A stretch of 64,000 nt of DNA, from the NCBI RefSeq assembly GCF_003096015.2, contig NZ_CP029185.2, positions 402,501 to 466,500 on the forward strand, read 5' to 3'. A model generated the notes under the pieces. It was given only the letters and a program-made list of their open reading frames with translations. It was not told where the DNA came from and searched no databases. This stretch comes from Limnobaculum parvum. Its GTDB lineage: Bacteria; Pseudomonadota; Gammaproteobacteria; Enterobacterales; Enterobacteriaceae. The translations under genes were made by a program, and so were the position numbers. Positions 45,346 through 53,614 of this stretch are shown in pieces (the first letter of the stretch is position 1; each line of letters opens with the position of its first letter).

Positions 45346-46851
45346 ATGCAACCTCTGCTTAAACTTAACGGTATCGATAAATCCTTCCCTGGCGTGAAGG
45401 CGCTATCCGGTGCCAGTCTTAGCGTCTATCCCGGTAAAGTGATGGCATTGCTGGGAGAGAACGGTGCCGGTAAATCGACGCTGATGAAGGTACTGACCGG
45501 CATTTACACCAAAGATGCCGGAACTCTCGAATACCTTGGTAAAGAAATCGCATTCAGCGGGCCTAAAGCTTCTCAGGAGGCGGGGATCGGTATTATCCAT
45601 CAGGAGCTAAACCTGATTCCACAACTGAGCATTGCTGAAAATATCTTTCTTGGCCGGGAATTTGTTAATGCCATTGGTCGTATTGACTGGAAGAAAACCT
45701 ATGCGGAAGCCGATCGTCTACTGCGTCGCTTAAATGTGCACTACAGCAGTCGCCGTTTGGTCAGTGAGCTGTCTATTGGCGATCAGCAAATGGTAGAAAT
45801 TGCCAAAGTGCTGAGTTTTGAATCCAAAGTCATCATCATGGATGAACCGACGGATGCGCTAACGGATACCGAAACCGCCTCGCTGTTTAACGTCATCAAT
45901 GAGCTGCGTGCCCAAGGCTGCGGTATCGTCTATATATCTCATCGTCTGAAAGAGATCTTTGAAATTTGTGATGATGTGACGGTGCTGCGCGATGGCGCTT
46001 TCATTGGCGAACGTCCGGTAGCCGATTTAGATGAAGACAGACTGATTGAAATGATGGTAGGGCGTCGTCTTGAAGATCTCTACCCTCGACTGGATCAGCC
46101 TCGCGGTAATTTGCGCTTACAGGTAAAAAATCTTTCCGGTAAAGGCGTTCACAATGTTAGTTTCGACCTTTACCGTAGTGAGATTTTGGGTGTTTCCGGT
46201 CTGATGGGGGCCGGGCGTACTGAATTAATGAAAATGATTTACGGCGCGCTGCCCCATACCTTTGGCAGCGTGGTTCTTGAGGGACATGATATAAAAATTC
46301 ATAGCCCGCAGGATGGTCTGAAAAATGGCATCGTCTATATTTCAGAAGACCGCAAAGGTGACGGTCTGGTACTGGGCATGTCGGTTAAAGAAAACATGTC
46401 GCTTACTGCATTACGCTATTTCAGCAAACAGTGGGGCTCACTAAAGCATGCTGAAGAGCAGCAGGCTGTCAGTGATTTCATTAAATTATTTAATATCAAA
46501 ACGCCATCGATGATGCAGGCCATTGGCCTGTTGTCCGGTGGTAATCAACAAAAAATTGCTATTGCCCGCGGTCTGATGACGCGTCCAAACGTTCTGATTC
46601 TGGATGAGCCAACGCGCGGTGTGGATGTTGGTGCTAAGAAAGAGATCTATCAACTTATTAACCAGTTCAAACGTGAAGGATTAAGCATCATCTTAATCTC
46701 ATCTGAAATGCCGGAAGTCATTGGCATGAGCGATCGTATTCTGGTTATGCATGAAGGCCGTATCAGCGGCGAATTCCCTATTGAACAGGCAACACAAGAA
46801 GTACTGATGGCGGCAGCGGTCGGCAAACAGTACGGTGTTACGCAGGAGTAA
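45346..46851 (+). CDS. rbsA: Ribose ABC importer ATPase RbsA
   Basis: A duplicated ABC ATPase of 501 residues, the E. coli length. The first half has intact Walker A GENGAGKSTLMK (about 37-48), signature LSIGDQQMVEIAK and Walker B VIIMDEP. The second half has a degenerate Walker A (GLMGAGRTELMK) and signature LSGGNQQKIAIARGL, the asymmetric arrangement normal for this sugar family. It powers RbsC and takes ribose from RbsB. Confidence 0.97.
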   Translation: MQPLLKLNGIDKSFPGVKALSGASLSVYPGKVMALLGENGAGKSTLMKVLTGIYTKDAGTLEYLGKEIAFSGPKASQEAGIGIIHQELNLIPQLSIAENIFLGREFVNAIGRIDWKKTYAEADRLLRRLNVHYSSRRLVSELSIGDQQMVEIAKVLSFESKVIIMDEPTDALTDTETASLFNVINELRAQGCGIVYISHRLKEIFEICDDVTVLRDGAFIGERPVADLDEDRLIEMMVGRRLEDLYPRLDQPRGNLRLQVKNLSGKGVHNVSFDLYRSEILGVSGLMGAGRTELMKMIYGALPHTFGSVVLEGHDIKIHSPQDGLKNGIVYISEDRKGDGLVLGMSVKENMSLTALRYFSKQWGSLKHAEEQQAVSDFIKLFNIKTPSMMQAIGLLSGGNQQKIAIARGLMTRPNVLILDEPTRGVDVGAKKEIYQLINQFKREGLSIILISSEMPEVIGMSDRILVMHEGRISGEFPIEQATQEVLMAAAVGKQYGVTQE

Positions 46852-46857
46852 GACACA

Positions 46858-47826
46858 GTGAATACCTCAAAAACACCTTCAACCAGTCGCTTCAATAAGG
46901 AGTGGTTGCTTGAACAGAAATCGCTGATTGCTTTGATCGTTTTGATCATTGTGGTTTCATTTCTTAGCCCTAACTTCTTTACTATCGATAACTTGTTCAA
47001 TATTTTGCAACAGACTTCGGTAAACGCCATTATTGCTGTGGGTATGACGCTGGTGATCTTAACCTCAGGGATTGACCTGTCGGTGGGGTCAATACTGGCG
47101 TTAACTGGCGCTGTTGCGGCATCGCTGGTTGGTCTTGAGCTAAACGTTTTTGTTGCTTTGGCGGGAGCCTTGGTGTTGGGTGCGGGTATTGGTACCATCA
47201 CCGGTGTAATTGTCGCCAAAGGTAAAGTGCAGGCGTTTATTGCCACGCTAGTAATGATGTTAATGCTGCGCGGAGCAACGCTGGTCTTCTCGGAAGGTAG
47301 CCCGATAAATCTAGGCTTTACCGACTCGGCGGAAGCTTTCGAGTGGTTTGGGGTGGGGCGTCCGTTGGGTATCCCTGCACCAATCTGGATTATGGTTATC
47401 GTATTTGTTGGCGCATGGTACTTACTGAATCACACCCGTCTGGGGCGTTATATTTACGCATTGGGCGGTAATGAATCGGCAACACGTTTGTCCGGTATCA
47501 GCGTCGATCGGGTTAAAATTATAGTGTACGCGCTGTGCGGTATGTTAACCGCGCTGGCAGGCATTATTGAAGTTGGACGTTTATCCTCAGCTCAACCAAC
47601 AGCAGGTATTGGCTATGAGTTAGATGCCATTGCGGCGGTCGTGTTGGGGGGAACCAGTCTGGCTGGAGGAAAAGGGCGGATCACCGGTACATTGATTGGT
47701 GCTCTGATTCTGGGATTCCTGAGCAATGCGCTCAACTTGTTAGGCGTATCTGCTTACTTCCAAATGATAGTGAAAGGCGCCGTCATTTTACTGGCGGTAT
47801 TAGTAGAAAACAGAAGCAGTAAATAA
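46858..47826 (+). CDS. rbsC: Ribose ABC importer permease RbsC
   Basis: 322 residues (E. coli 321), starting at GTG 6 bases after rbsA. Eight to ten membrane helices. The conserved TSGIDLSVGSILALTGA (about 63-79) and the EAA-like loop GGNESATRLSGIS (about 202-214) mark the ribose/galactose permease family. Confidence 0.96.
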   Translation: MNTSKTPSTSRFNKEWLLEQKSLIALIVLIIVVSFLSPNFFTIDNLFNILQQTSVNAIIAVGMTLVILTSGIDLSVGSILALTGAVAASLVGLELNVFVALAGALVLGAGIGTITGVIVAKGKVQAFIATLVMMLMLRGATLVFSEGSPINLGFTDSAEAFEWFGVGRPLGIPAPIWIMVIVFVGAWYLLNHTRLGRYIYALGGNESATRLSGISVDRVKIIVYALCGMLTALAGIIEVGRLSSAQPTAGIGYELDAIAAVVLGGTSLAGGKGRITGTLIGALILGFLSNALNLLGVSAYFQMIVKGAVILLAVLVENRSSK

Positions 47827-47850
47827 CCTTTTTATACAGGAATGATGAAG

Positions 47851-48738
47851 ATGAATATGAAAAAGCTGGCTATGTTAGTTTCTGCTACCGCGTTAACCCT
47901 TTCTGTCAGTGCTGGAGCGATGGCGAAGGATAACATTGCGCTGGTAGTTTCCACACTTAATAACCCATTCTTCGTATCCATGAAGGATGGTGCTCAGAAA
48001 AAAGCCGACGAATTGGGTTACAACCTGATCGTTCTGGATTCGCAGAATAACCCGGCTAAAGAGTTAGGTAACGTGCAGGATCTGACCGTACGCGGCACCA
48101 AGCTGTTGCTGATCAACCCAACAGATTCTGATGCTGTGGGTAACGCAGTACTTATGGCTAACAAAGCCAAGATCCCTGTGGTTACTCTGGATCGCGCAGC
48201 GAACAAAGGTGAAGTTGCCAGCCATGTGGCGTCTGATAACGTAGCTGGTGGTAAAATGGCCGGTGAATTTATTGCCAAGAAACTGGGTAATGATGCCAAA
48301 GTGATTCAGTTAGAAGGGATTACCGGAACGTCTGCCGCTCGTGAGCGTGGTGAAGGCTTTAAGCAATCTATGACTGACCATCCATTCAAACTGTTAGCCA
48401 GTCAGCCGGCAGACTTCGACCGCACTAAGGGTCTGAATGTTATGCAAAACCTGCTGACAGCACATGCTGATGTTCAGGCCGTGTTTGCTCAAAACGACGA
48501 AATGGCGCTAGGTGCAATGCGTGCACTGCAAACCGCCGGTAAGAAAGATGTGCTGATTGTTGGCTTCGATGGTACTAACGACGGTATTAAAGCCGTGAAA
48601 AGTGGCCGTATGGGCGCGACCATTGCTCAACAGCCTGAACTGATCGGTAGTATGGGTGTTGAAGTTGCCGACAAGATCCTGAAAGGCGAGAAAGTTGAAG
48701 CAAGCAATCCGGTAGCATTAAAGCTGATCACCGAATAA
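47851..48738 (+). CDS. rbsB: Ribose-binding protein RbsB
   Basis: Periplasmic D-ribose receptor for the ABC importer and, in E. coli, for chemotaxis through Trg. From the ATG at 47851 (MNMKKLAML, as in E. coli) it has 295 residues; ATGs at 47842 and 47845 are in frame but AGGA is better spaced for 47851. Signal peptide ends AGAMA. Mature regions IALVVSTLNNPFFVSMKDGA and GTSAARERGEGF carry the ribose-binding residues. Confidence 0.96.
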   Translation: MNMKKLAMLVSATALTLSVSAGAMAKDNIALVVSTLNNPFFVSMKDGAQKKADELGYNLIVLDSQNNPAKELGNVQDLTVRGTKLLLINPTDSDAVGNAVLMANKAKIPVVTLDRAANKGEVASHVASDNVAGGKMAGEFIAKKLGNDAKVIQLEGITGTSAARERGEGFKQSMTDHPFKLLASQPADFDRTKGLNVMQNLLTAHADVQAVFAQNDEMALGAMRALQTAGKKDVLIVGFDGTNDGIKAVKSGRMGATIAQQPELIGSMGVEVADKILKGEKVEASNPVALKLITE

Positions 48739-48774
48739 GTCTGCAAACAGACAGAACGTTATCAGCATGTAGCA

Positions 48775-48802
48775 CACGCGGTAAAATCGCATTTACCGCG
48801 TG
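48775..48802 (+). other. Intercistronic rbsB-rbsK hairpin
   Basis: An 11-bp perfect stem CACGCGGTAAA/TTTACCGCGTG with a 6-base loop, 36 bases after rbsB and 9 before the rbsK Shine-Dalgarno sequence. It has no T tract, so rather than a terminator it probably protects upstream rbsB mRNA or tempers rbsK expression, explaining high RbsB to RbsK ratios. Confidence 0.7.
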
Positions 48803-48823
48803 ATCTTTCCTAAGGGGGCGATG

Positions 48824-49753
48824 ATGTCAGCGAATAAATTGGTGGTGCTGGGAAGTATTAATGCAGACCACATTCTTAATGTGAATGAATTCCCTCGCCC
48901 GGGTGAAACGATTACCGGCAAAGACTACCGAATTTCGTTTGGCGGTAAAGGCGCTAATCAGGCTGTGGCCGCAGGCCGTAGCGGTGCCAATATTACCTTT
49001 ATTGCCTGTGTTGGTGATGATGATATCGGCAAGCAAGTGTGCCGGCAGTTAGAACTGGATAATATTGATATCCAACCTATTGAGAGCATCAGTGGTATGA
49101 ATACCGGTGTTGCCATGATTTTTGTTAATGGCAAAGGCGAAAACGTCATTGCTATTGATGCAGGTGCCAACGCAGCGGTTACCCCTGATTATCTGAATAA
49201 ATATCGTCAGCAGGTTATTGATGCTGACGTGCTGCTAATGCAGTTGGAAACACCGCTAGAAACCATTCTGGCAGCCGCCAAATTGGCGAAACAGAGCGAC
49301 ACACTCGTTGCCCTTAATCCGGCGCCAGCACGTGAACTATCGGACGAATTGCTGGCTAACATCGATATTATTACCCCTAATGAAACGGAAGCAGAGCAGT
49401 TAACGGGTATAACCATTGTTAACAGCGACGACGCCAACAAAGCCGCCGGATTATTGCATGCGAAAGGTATTCGCACGGTGATTATTACCTTGGGTAGCCG
49501 TGGTGCTTGGGTAAGTATTGATGGTATCGGTAGCTTGATTGAAGGCTATAAAGTTGAACCTGTTGATACGATTGCTGCGGGTGATACTTTTAACGGTGCT
49601 TTGATCACGGCGATGCTTGAAGGTCAGGAAATGTATCAGGCGGTTAAGTTTGGTCATGCGGCAGCAGCAATAGCGGTAACTCGTCGGGGAGCCCAGCCTT
49701 CTGTACCGTGGCGTAAAGAGATCGATGCTTTTTTAGCAACCAGACAGGAGTAG
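48824..49753 (+). CDS. rbsK: Ribokinase RbsK
   Basis: Phosphorylates D-ribose at O5 using ATP; PfkB family. From the ATG at 48824 it has 309 residues (E. coli 309), with AGGGG 6 bases upstream; an ATG three bases earlier and a longer frame from 48800 are less well placed. Substrate-binding GGKGANQAVAAGRSGA (about 41-56) and the catalytic DTIAAGDTFNGAL (Asp about 255) are intact. Confidence 0.96.
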   Translation: MSANKLVVLGSINADHILNVNEFPRPGETITGKDYRISFGGKGANQAVAAGRSGANITFIACVGDDDIGKQVCRQLELDNIDIQPIESISGMNTGVAMIFVNGKGENVIAIDAGANAAVTPDYLNKYRQQVIDADVLLMQLETPLETILAAAKLAKQSDTLVALNPAPARELSDELLANIDIITPNETEAEQLTGITIVNSDDANKAAGLLHAKGIRTVIITLGSRGAWVSIDGIGSLIEGYKVEPVDTIAAGDTFNGALITAMLEGQEMYQAVKFGHAAAAIAVTRRGAQPSVPWRKEIDAFLATRQE

Positions 49754-49757
49754 TGTT

Positions 49758-50759
49758 TTGGCAACGATGAAAGATGTAGCCCGCTTGGCGGGAGTCTCTA
49801 CGTCAACGGTGTCTCACGTTATTAATAATAACCGTTTTGTGAGCCAACCCGTCAGGGATAAGATTCTTTCTGCTGTTGCTGAACTCAATTACTCTCCTTC
49901 GGCGGTGGCCCGTAGCCTGAAAGCGAAAGAGACTCGTACTATCGGCATGCTCCTGACCTCCAGCAATAACCCGTTTTATGCGGAGGTGGTCAGGGGAGTG
50001 GAAGAGAGCTGCTATGAGCGCGGCTACAGCCTAATTCTGTGTAACACCGAAGGTAATACTGAACGAATGGGAAGCAGTCTGGAAACCCTGTTACAGCGCC
50101 GGGTTGATGGCCTGATTTTGATGTGTAATGATCGTAACCCCATTTCTGAAGTACTCTTTCGTCATTATCCTCATTTGCCCGTAGTGATGATGGACTGGGC
50201 ACCGTTTAACGGGGTCTGCGATACCATTCAGGATAACTCGTTTATCGGTGGCAAACTGGCGACTCAGTATCTTATCTCCCGAGGCTATCATCGAATAGCC
50301 TGCATTACCGGACCGCAGGATAACACTCAAGCTCGTCGCCGTTTACACGGTTACCAGCAGGCAATGGAAAGTGCCGGATTGATTGCGCCAGAGGCCTATC
50401 AAATTTTTAGCAATTTTGAGTTCTCAGGCGGTCTTGAGGCCATGCAGCGGTTACTAAAGTTACCGGAGCTACCGGAGGCTATTTTCACTTGCAATGATGC
50501 TATGGCTGTTGGTGTTTATCTGGCAATAAACCAGGCCGGGTTAAAGGTAGGGAAGGATATTGCGGTTATTGGCTACGATGATATTGAACTGGCAAAATTC
50601 ATGTCGCCGCCGCTGACGACCATTCATCAGCCAACGGATGCGCTAGGGAAATTGGCGATAGACACGTTACTTCAACGTTTAGAAAAGCAAATCATCGAAC
50701 CACGCACTCTTGAACTGACGCCTGAATTAGTGGAACGCGACTCTGTTGGCATGTGCTAA
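49758..50759 (+). CDS. rbsR: Ribose operon repressor RbsR
   Basis: LacI-family repressor, 333 residues (E. coli 330), starting at TTG 4 bases after rbsK with AGGAG upstream. The DNA-binding head MATMKDVARLAGVSTSTVSH contains the helix-turn-helix and is followed by the hinge-helix segment PSAVARSLKAK. The ribose-binding core resembles RbsB. Its operators should be the two TCGAAACGTTTCGA palindromes upstream of rbsD, giving autoregulation of the whole operon. Confidence 0.96.
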   Translation: MATMKDVARLAGVSTSTVSHVINNNRFVSQPVRDKILSAVAELNYSPSAVARSLKAKETRTIGMLLTSSNNPFYAEVVRGVEESCYERGYSLILCNTEGNTERMGSSLETLLQRRVDGLILMCNDRNPISEVLFRHYPHLPVVMMDWAPFNGVCDTIQDNSFIGGKLATQYLISRGYHRIACITGPQDNTQARRRLHGYQQAMESAGLIAPEAYQIFSNFEFSGGLEAMQRLLKLPELPEAIFTCNDAMAVGVYLAINQAGLKVGKDIAVIGYDDIELAKFMSPPLTTIHQPTDALGKLAIDTLLQRLEKQIIEPRTLELTPELVERDSVGMC

Positions 50760-50764
50760 GCCAA

Positions 50765-50794
50765 TCAATACCGTTTCGCATAAAAAACGGTATT
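50765..50794. terminator. rbs operon terminator, possibly bidirectional
   Basis: Stem CAATACCGTTT/AAACGGTATTG with an 8-base loop between convergent rbsR and the TRIC-family gene. T tracts are weak on both sides. Confidence 0.65.
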
Positions 50795-50809
50795 GAACGA
50801 GTATAATCA

Positions 50810-51421
50810 TTAGTCATTAATCTGATAGTTGAAAACCGGTAAACCGATCTTGAACCAGATGGCTAGCATTCTGAAGATAAAACCAAAAATCAGCGTAGCG
50901 ATGATCGCAATATCCGCCATAATATTCAGATGAATCAGGCCGATATACAGCATGGCTGAAGCAAAAGAGACGCTGGCATACAGCTCTTTTTGAAATACCA
51001 ATGGGATACGATTACAGAAGATATCTCGCAGCACTCCGCCAAACACCCCGGTAATTAATCCTGCAATTCCCGCTATCAGAATAGGCAGATTCATGCTCAT
51101 CGCAACTTGCGCGCCGATGATAGAGAACACCACTAAACCTACGGCATCCAACACCAGAAAGAACTTCCTCAAATAGATCATGATGCGTGATGTAGCAACA
51201 GTCATCACCGATGCTGCAGTAACAATCAGCACATACTCAGGATGGGCTACCCAGCCTAAAGGATAGTGCCCTAAAATGATATCCCGCACGGTTCCACCAC
51301 CAATGGCGGTGACGGCTGAGATGATAATAACGCCAAAAATATCCATTTTGTTTCTACCAGCAGCGAGCGCTCCTGTCATTGATTCTGCGGTGATACCGAT
51401 GATGTATAGATAGAAAAGCAT
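50810..51421 (-). CDS. TRIC-type cation channel family protein (YicG/YadS-like)
   Basis: A membrane protein of 203 residues with seven hydrophobic segments, the bacterial trimeric intracellular cation channel (UPF0126) family. It has the two repeated glycine-rich motifs typical of this family: SAVTAIGGGTVRDIILG (about 35-51) and ITGVFGGVLRDIF (about 122-134). E. coli has two paralogues, YicG (205) and YadS (207); which one this matches cannot be decided by eye. A role in K+ or glycine-linked transport has been proposed for relatives. Confidence 0.88.
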   Translation of the reverse strand: MLFYLYIIGITAESMTGALAAGRNKMDIFGVIIISAVTAIGGGTVRDIILGHYPLGWVAHPEYVLIVTAASVMTVATSRIMIYLRKFFLVLDAVGLVVFSIIGAQVAMSMNLPILIAGIAGLITGVFGGVLRDIFCNRIPLVFQKELYASVSFASAMLYIGLIHLNIMADIAIIATLIFGFIFRMLAIWFKIGLPVFNYQIND

Positions 51422-51563
51422 GATATTTCTTGTTTCTATTTTAATATGGATTGGTATGCTGATTATTTCAGTTTTTAATGGGCTTTTCAGCTGCTTTTTT
51501 GATTTTATTTTGGGGTAAAATGCCGGTTTTTTGTGTTATGAGTACAGGCGGTTTTCCGGTCGG

Positions 51564-51671
51564 GCACAAAGGTAATATGTGCAACATTGCTTTTACGGCC
51601 GGAATACCCACTGTTGCTGATTTAAAGAAACTATTCCCCCGGTATTCAAAAAGCGCCCCGTCGGGGCGCTT
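51564..51671. repeat. 108-bp direct repeat, copy 1 (with terminator hairpin)
   Basis: Begins gcacaaaggtaatatgtgca and ends in a GC-rich hairpin (GCGCCCC-gtc-GGGGCGC) whose T tract (ctttttg) is on the minus strand. It matches the block at 51955-52062 over 108 bases with about eight substitutions and no gap. Between the two copies lies the structured repeat at 51760-51920. This copy could act as a second minus-strand terminator behind frdD. Confidence 0.88.
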
Positions 51672-51759
51672 CTTTACTTCTTAACATCAGATGTCACCAT
51701 CTGATGCAATCACCTCGTCAGGGCATGTTAGCCGTTAGCCTTGGTTTTTCAACAAAGCC

Positions 51760-51920
51760 AATCGTTGGGAGAGACGGGCGAGGGGGGCGACTTGGCGTCA
51801 GCCAACGACAAACAGGCAAAGCCTGTTTGAACAGCGCTAGCGCTGGCCCGCAGGGTGAAACACCGCAAGGTGTTTCATAACTGCCCGTAGCCCGGCTAGG
51901 CCTGACGCACTCCGAAGCTG
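51760..51920 (+). repeat. Multi-hairpin dispersed repeat, copy R1
   Basis: A string of hairpins: TTGGC-gtca-GCCAA, AACAGGC-aaa-GCCTGTT, CAGCGC-ta-GCGCTG and GAAACACC-gcaa-GGTGTTTC. The last one has a GNRA tetraloop, and ATAACTGCC follows. The same series occurs in inverted orientation at 56893-57052 and, more diverged, after the 5S genes at 2575-2636. It is non-coding and flanked by the 108-bp direct repeats. I do not recognise it as ERIC, REP/BIME or IRU. Confidence 0.8.
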
Positions 51921-51954
51921 ATTACCACTCAAAACTCACGGCCCTCCCGGCCGT

Positions 51955-52062
51955 GCACAAAGGTAATATGTGCAACATTGCTTTTACGGCCGGAATACCC
52001 ACTGCCGCTGATTTAAAGAAACCATTCCCCCTGTATGCAAAAAGCGCCCCAAAGGGGCGCTT
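51955..52062. repeat. 108-bp direct repeat, copy 2
   Basis: Second copy of the block at 51564, beginning gcacaaaggtaatatgtgca and ending with the frd terminator hairpin. The duplicated terminator stems are identical while the loops differ (gtc against aaa). Confidence 0.88.
52042..52062 (-). terminator. frdABCD terminator
   Basis: Stem AAGCGCCCC-aaa-GGGGCGCTT, with TTTTTGC following on the minus strand, 40 bases past the frdD stop codon. Confidence 0.88.
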
Positions 52063-52101
52063 CTTAACAACCAGTATCATGACAGTCAAAGGGCATACTG
52101 C

Positions 52102-52458
52102 TTACAGCATCACCACCCCAATCACCGCAATCACACTCAGCGCCGTCGCCAGACCGTAAAATACGAGCTTGCCCGCCGGCACGTGCCACTTCAGGTCATG
52201 GGTCATATGGTGCATACGGTGTAATCCACACCATATCGGCAGGATTATCATCAGCAGCAGGAATACCCGGCCAATAAATCCCTGACAGAACCCCAGAATA
52301 CGCTCATAACTCAGCGCCTCCGGTGCCCAGCCCATCGGCAGAATGATGGCCACCAGTAAAATAATGACCGGCGCAATAATCGCTCCCCACATTCCGCCCG
52401 CACCAAACAGGCCCCAGAATACCGGCTCGTCAGAGCGCTTCGGATTTTGTTCAATCAT
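52102..52458 (-). CDS. frdD: Fumarate reductase membrane anchor subunit D
   Basis: 13-kDa membrane anchor of 118 residues (E. coli 119) with three helices. With FrdC it holds the FrdAB catalytic part to the inner membrane and binds menaquinone. The HRMHHMTHDLK stretch (about 80-90) is a conserved cytoplasmic-face segment. Starts 13 bases after frdC; last gene of the operon. Confidence 0.94.
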   Translation of the reverse strand: MIEQNPKRSDEPVFWGLFGAGGMWGAIIAPVIILLVAIILPMGWAPEALSYERILGFCQGFIGRVFLLLMIILPIWCGLHRMHHMTHDLKWHVPAGKLVFYGLATALSVIAVIGVVML

Positions 52459-52471
52459 GTCAGTCGACTCC

Positions 52472-52861
52472 TTAAATCAGTGCCACGGCCAGAATTATCA
52501 GGCTCGCCACAATCGTTACGCCCCAGAAGAACATCACAATCGGCTTCGCGCTCAGCTTCTCCTGTCCCACCACAATGTTCGCCGCCTTAGGGGCCAGGTC
52601 AAACCACGTCTTGGTATGCACCAGTGCCATAATCAGCGTAATGAGGTTAATCACCATCACCACCGGGTTACTTAAAAAGCCCACAAAGCCAGACCAGCTC
52701 TCCGAACTTCTTAGTGCAAACACACCGAAAATCAGCACCAGACTGAACCACACCGCAGGGATTGCCGTGCTCTCACGGAACATGTAAAACTTATAAAATC
52801 CGAGTCTCTTCCACCAGTCAGCGTTCACCTCGCGGACATAGGGCTTACGTTTGGTCATCAT
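52472..52861 (-). CDS. frdC: Fumarate reductase membrane anchor subunit C
   Basis: 15-kDa anchor of 129 residues (E. coli 131). N-terminus TKRKPYVREVNADWWKRLGF closely follows the E. coli protein. Three helices, with the quinone-site Glu in MFRESTAIPAVW (about 26-37) and HTKTWFDLAPKAANI near 83-97. It starts 18 bases after frdB. Confidence 0.95.
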   Translation of the reverse strand: MMTKRKPYVREVNADWWKRLGFYKFYMFRESTAIPAVWFSLVLIFGVFALRSSESWSGFVGFLSNPVVMVINLITLIMALVHTKTWFDLAPKAANIVVGQEKLSAKPIVMFFWGVTIVASLIILAVALI

Positions 52862-52879
52862 AATAGTATCCCTCTCCCT

Positions 52880-53614
52880 TTATTGAGGTTTCAGCATGGC
52901 AATCATAAAGTCTTTCGAACTCTCCACCTTGCCCTGCTGAATAGCAGAGGCCGGGTCAACGTGTTTAGGACAGACTTCAGAACAGTAACCGACGAAGGTA
53001 CAGCTCCATACGCCATTCTTGCCGTTAAGCTGTGGCATACGGGCCGCTTTACCCTTATCACGCGTATCCAGATTGTAACGGTGTCCCAAGGTAATGGCCG
53101 CCGGACCAATAAACTCCGGGTTCAGACCAAACTGAGGACAGGCGGCATAACACAGGCCGCAGTTGATACAACCGGAAAACTGATGGTATTTCTCCATCTG
53201 GGCTGGCGTCTGAAGGGTCGGGCCGTTCTCCGGCTTCAGGCTGTCATTAATGATGTAAGGCTTAATGGCTTCCAGGCTCTCAATAAAGTGAGTCATGTCC
53301 ACCACCAGGTCACGCTCAATCGGGAAGTTACCCAGCGCTTCTACCTTCAGGCCACCGGTGTACTCCCGCAGGAAGGTCTTACAGGCCAGCTTCGGCACCT
53401 TATTGACCATCATGCCGCACGAACCACAAATCGCCATCCGGCAGGACCAGCGGTAAGACAAGTCCGGTGCCAGATTGTCCTTAATATAGCCCAGCGCATC
53501 CAGCAGTGAGGTGGATGCATCATAAGGCACATCATACGCCTCGAAGTGGGGTTCACTGTCGCGCTCGGGGTTGTAGCGCATGACTTCAACTTTGAGGGTT
53601 TTCATCTCAGACAT
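52880..53614 (-). CDS. frdB: Fumarate reductase iron-sulfur subunit
   Basis: 244 residues, the E. coli length. It carries electrons from menaquinol to the FAD in FrdA. Ligands for all three clusters are visible: CRMAICGSCG with a later LAC for [2Fe-2S] (about 58-78), CINCGLCYAACP for [4Fe-4S] and CTFVGYCSEVCP completing the [3Fe-4S] site. Its start overlaps the frdA stop by 8 bases. Confidence 0.97.
   Translation of the reverse strand: MSEMKTLKVEVMRYNPERDSEPHFEAYDVPYDASTSLLDALGYIKDNLAPDLSYRWSCRMAICGSCGMMVNKVPKLACKTFLREYTGGLKVEALGNFPIERDLVVDMTHFIESLEAIKPYIINDSLKPENGPTLQTPAQMEKYHQFSGCINCGLCYAACPQFGLNPEFIGPAAITLGHRYNLDTRDKGKAARMPQLNGKNGVWSCTFVGYCSEVCPKHVDPASAIQQGKVESSKDFMIAMLKPQ

Noticed and set aside
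46650..47246. 198-codon minus-strand frame opposite the rbsA/rbsC junction
   Set aside because: Spans the coding junction of two certain genes in antisense; no support.
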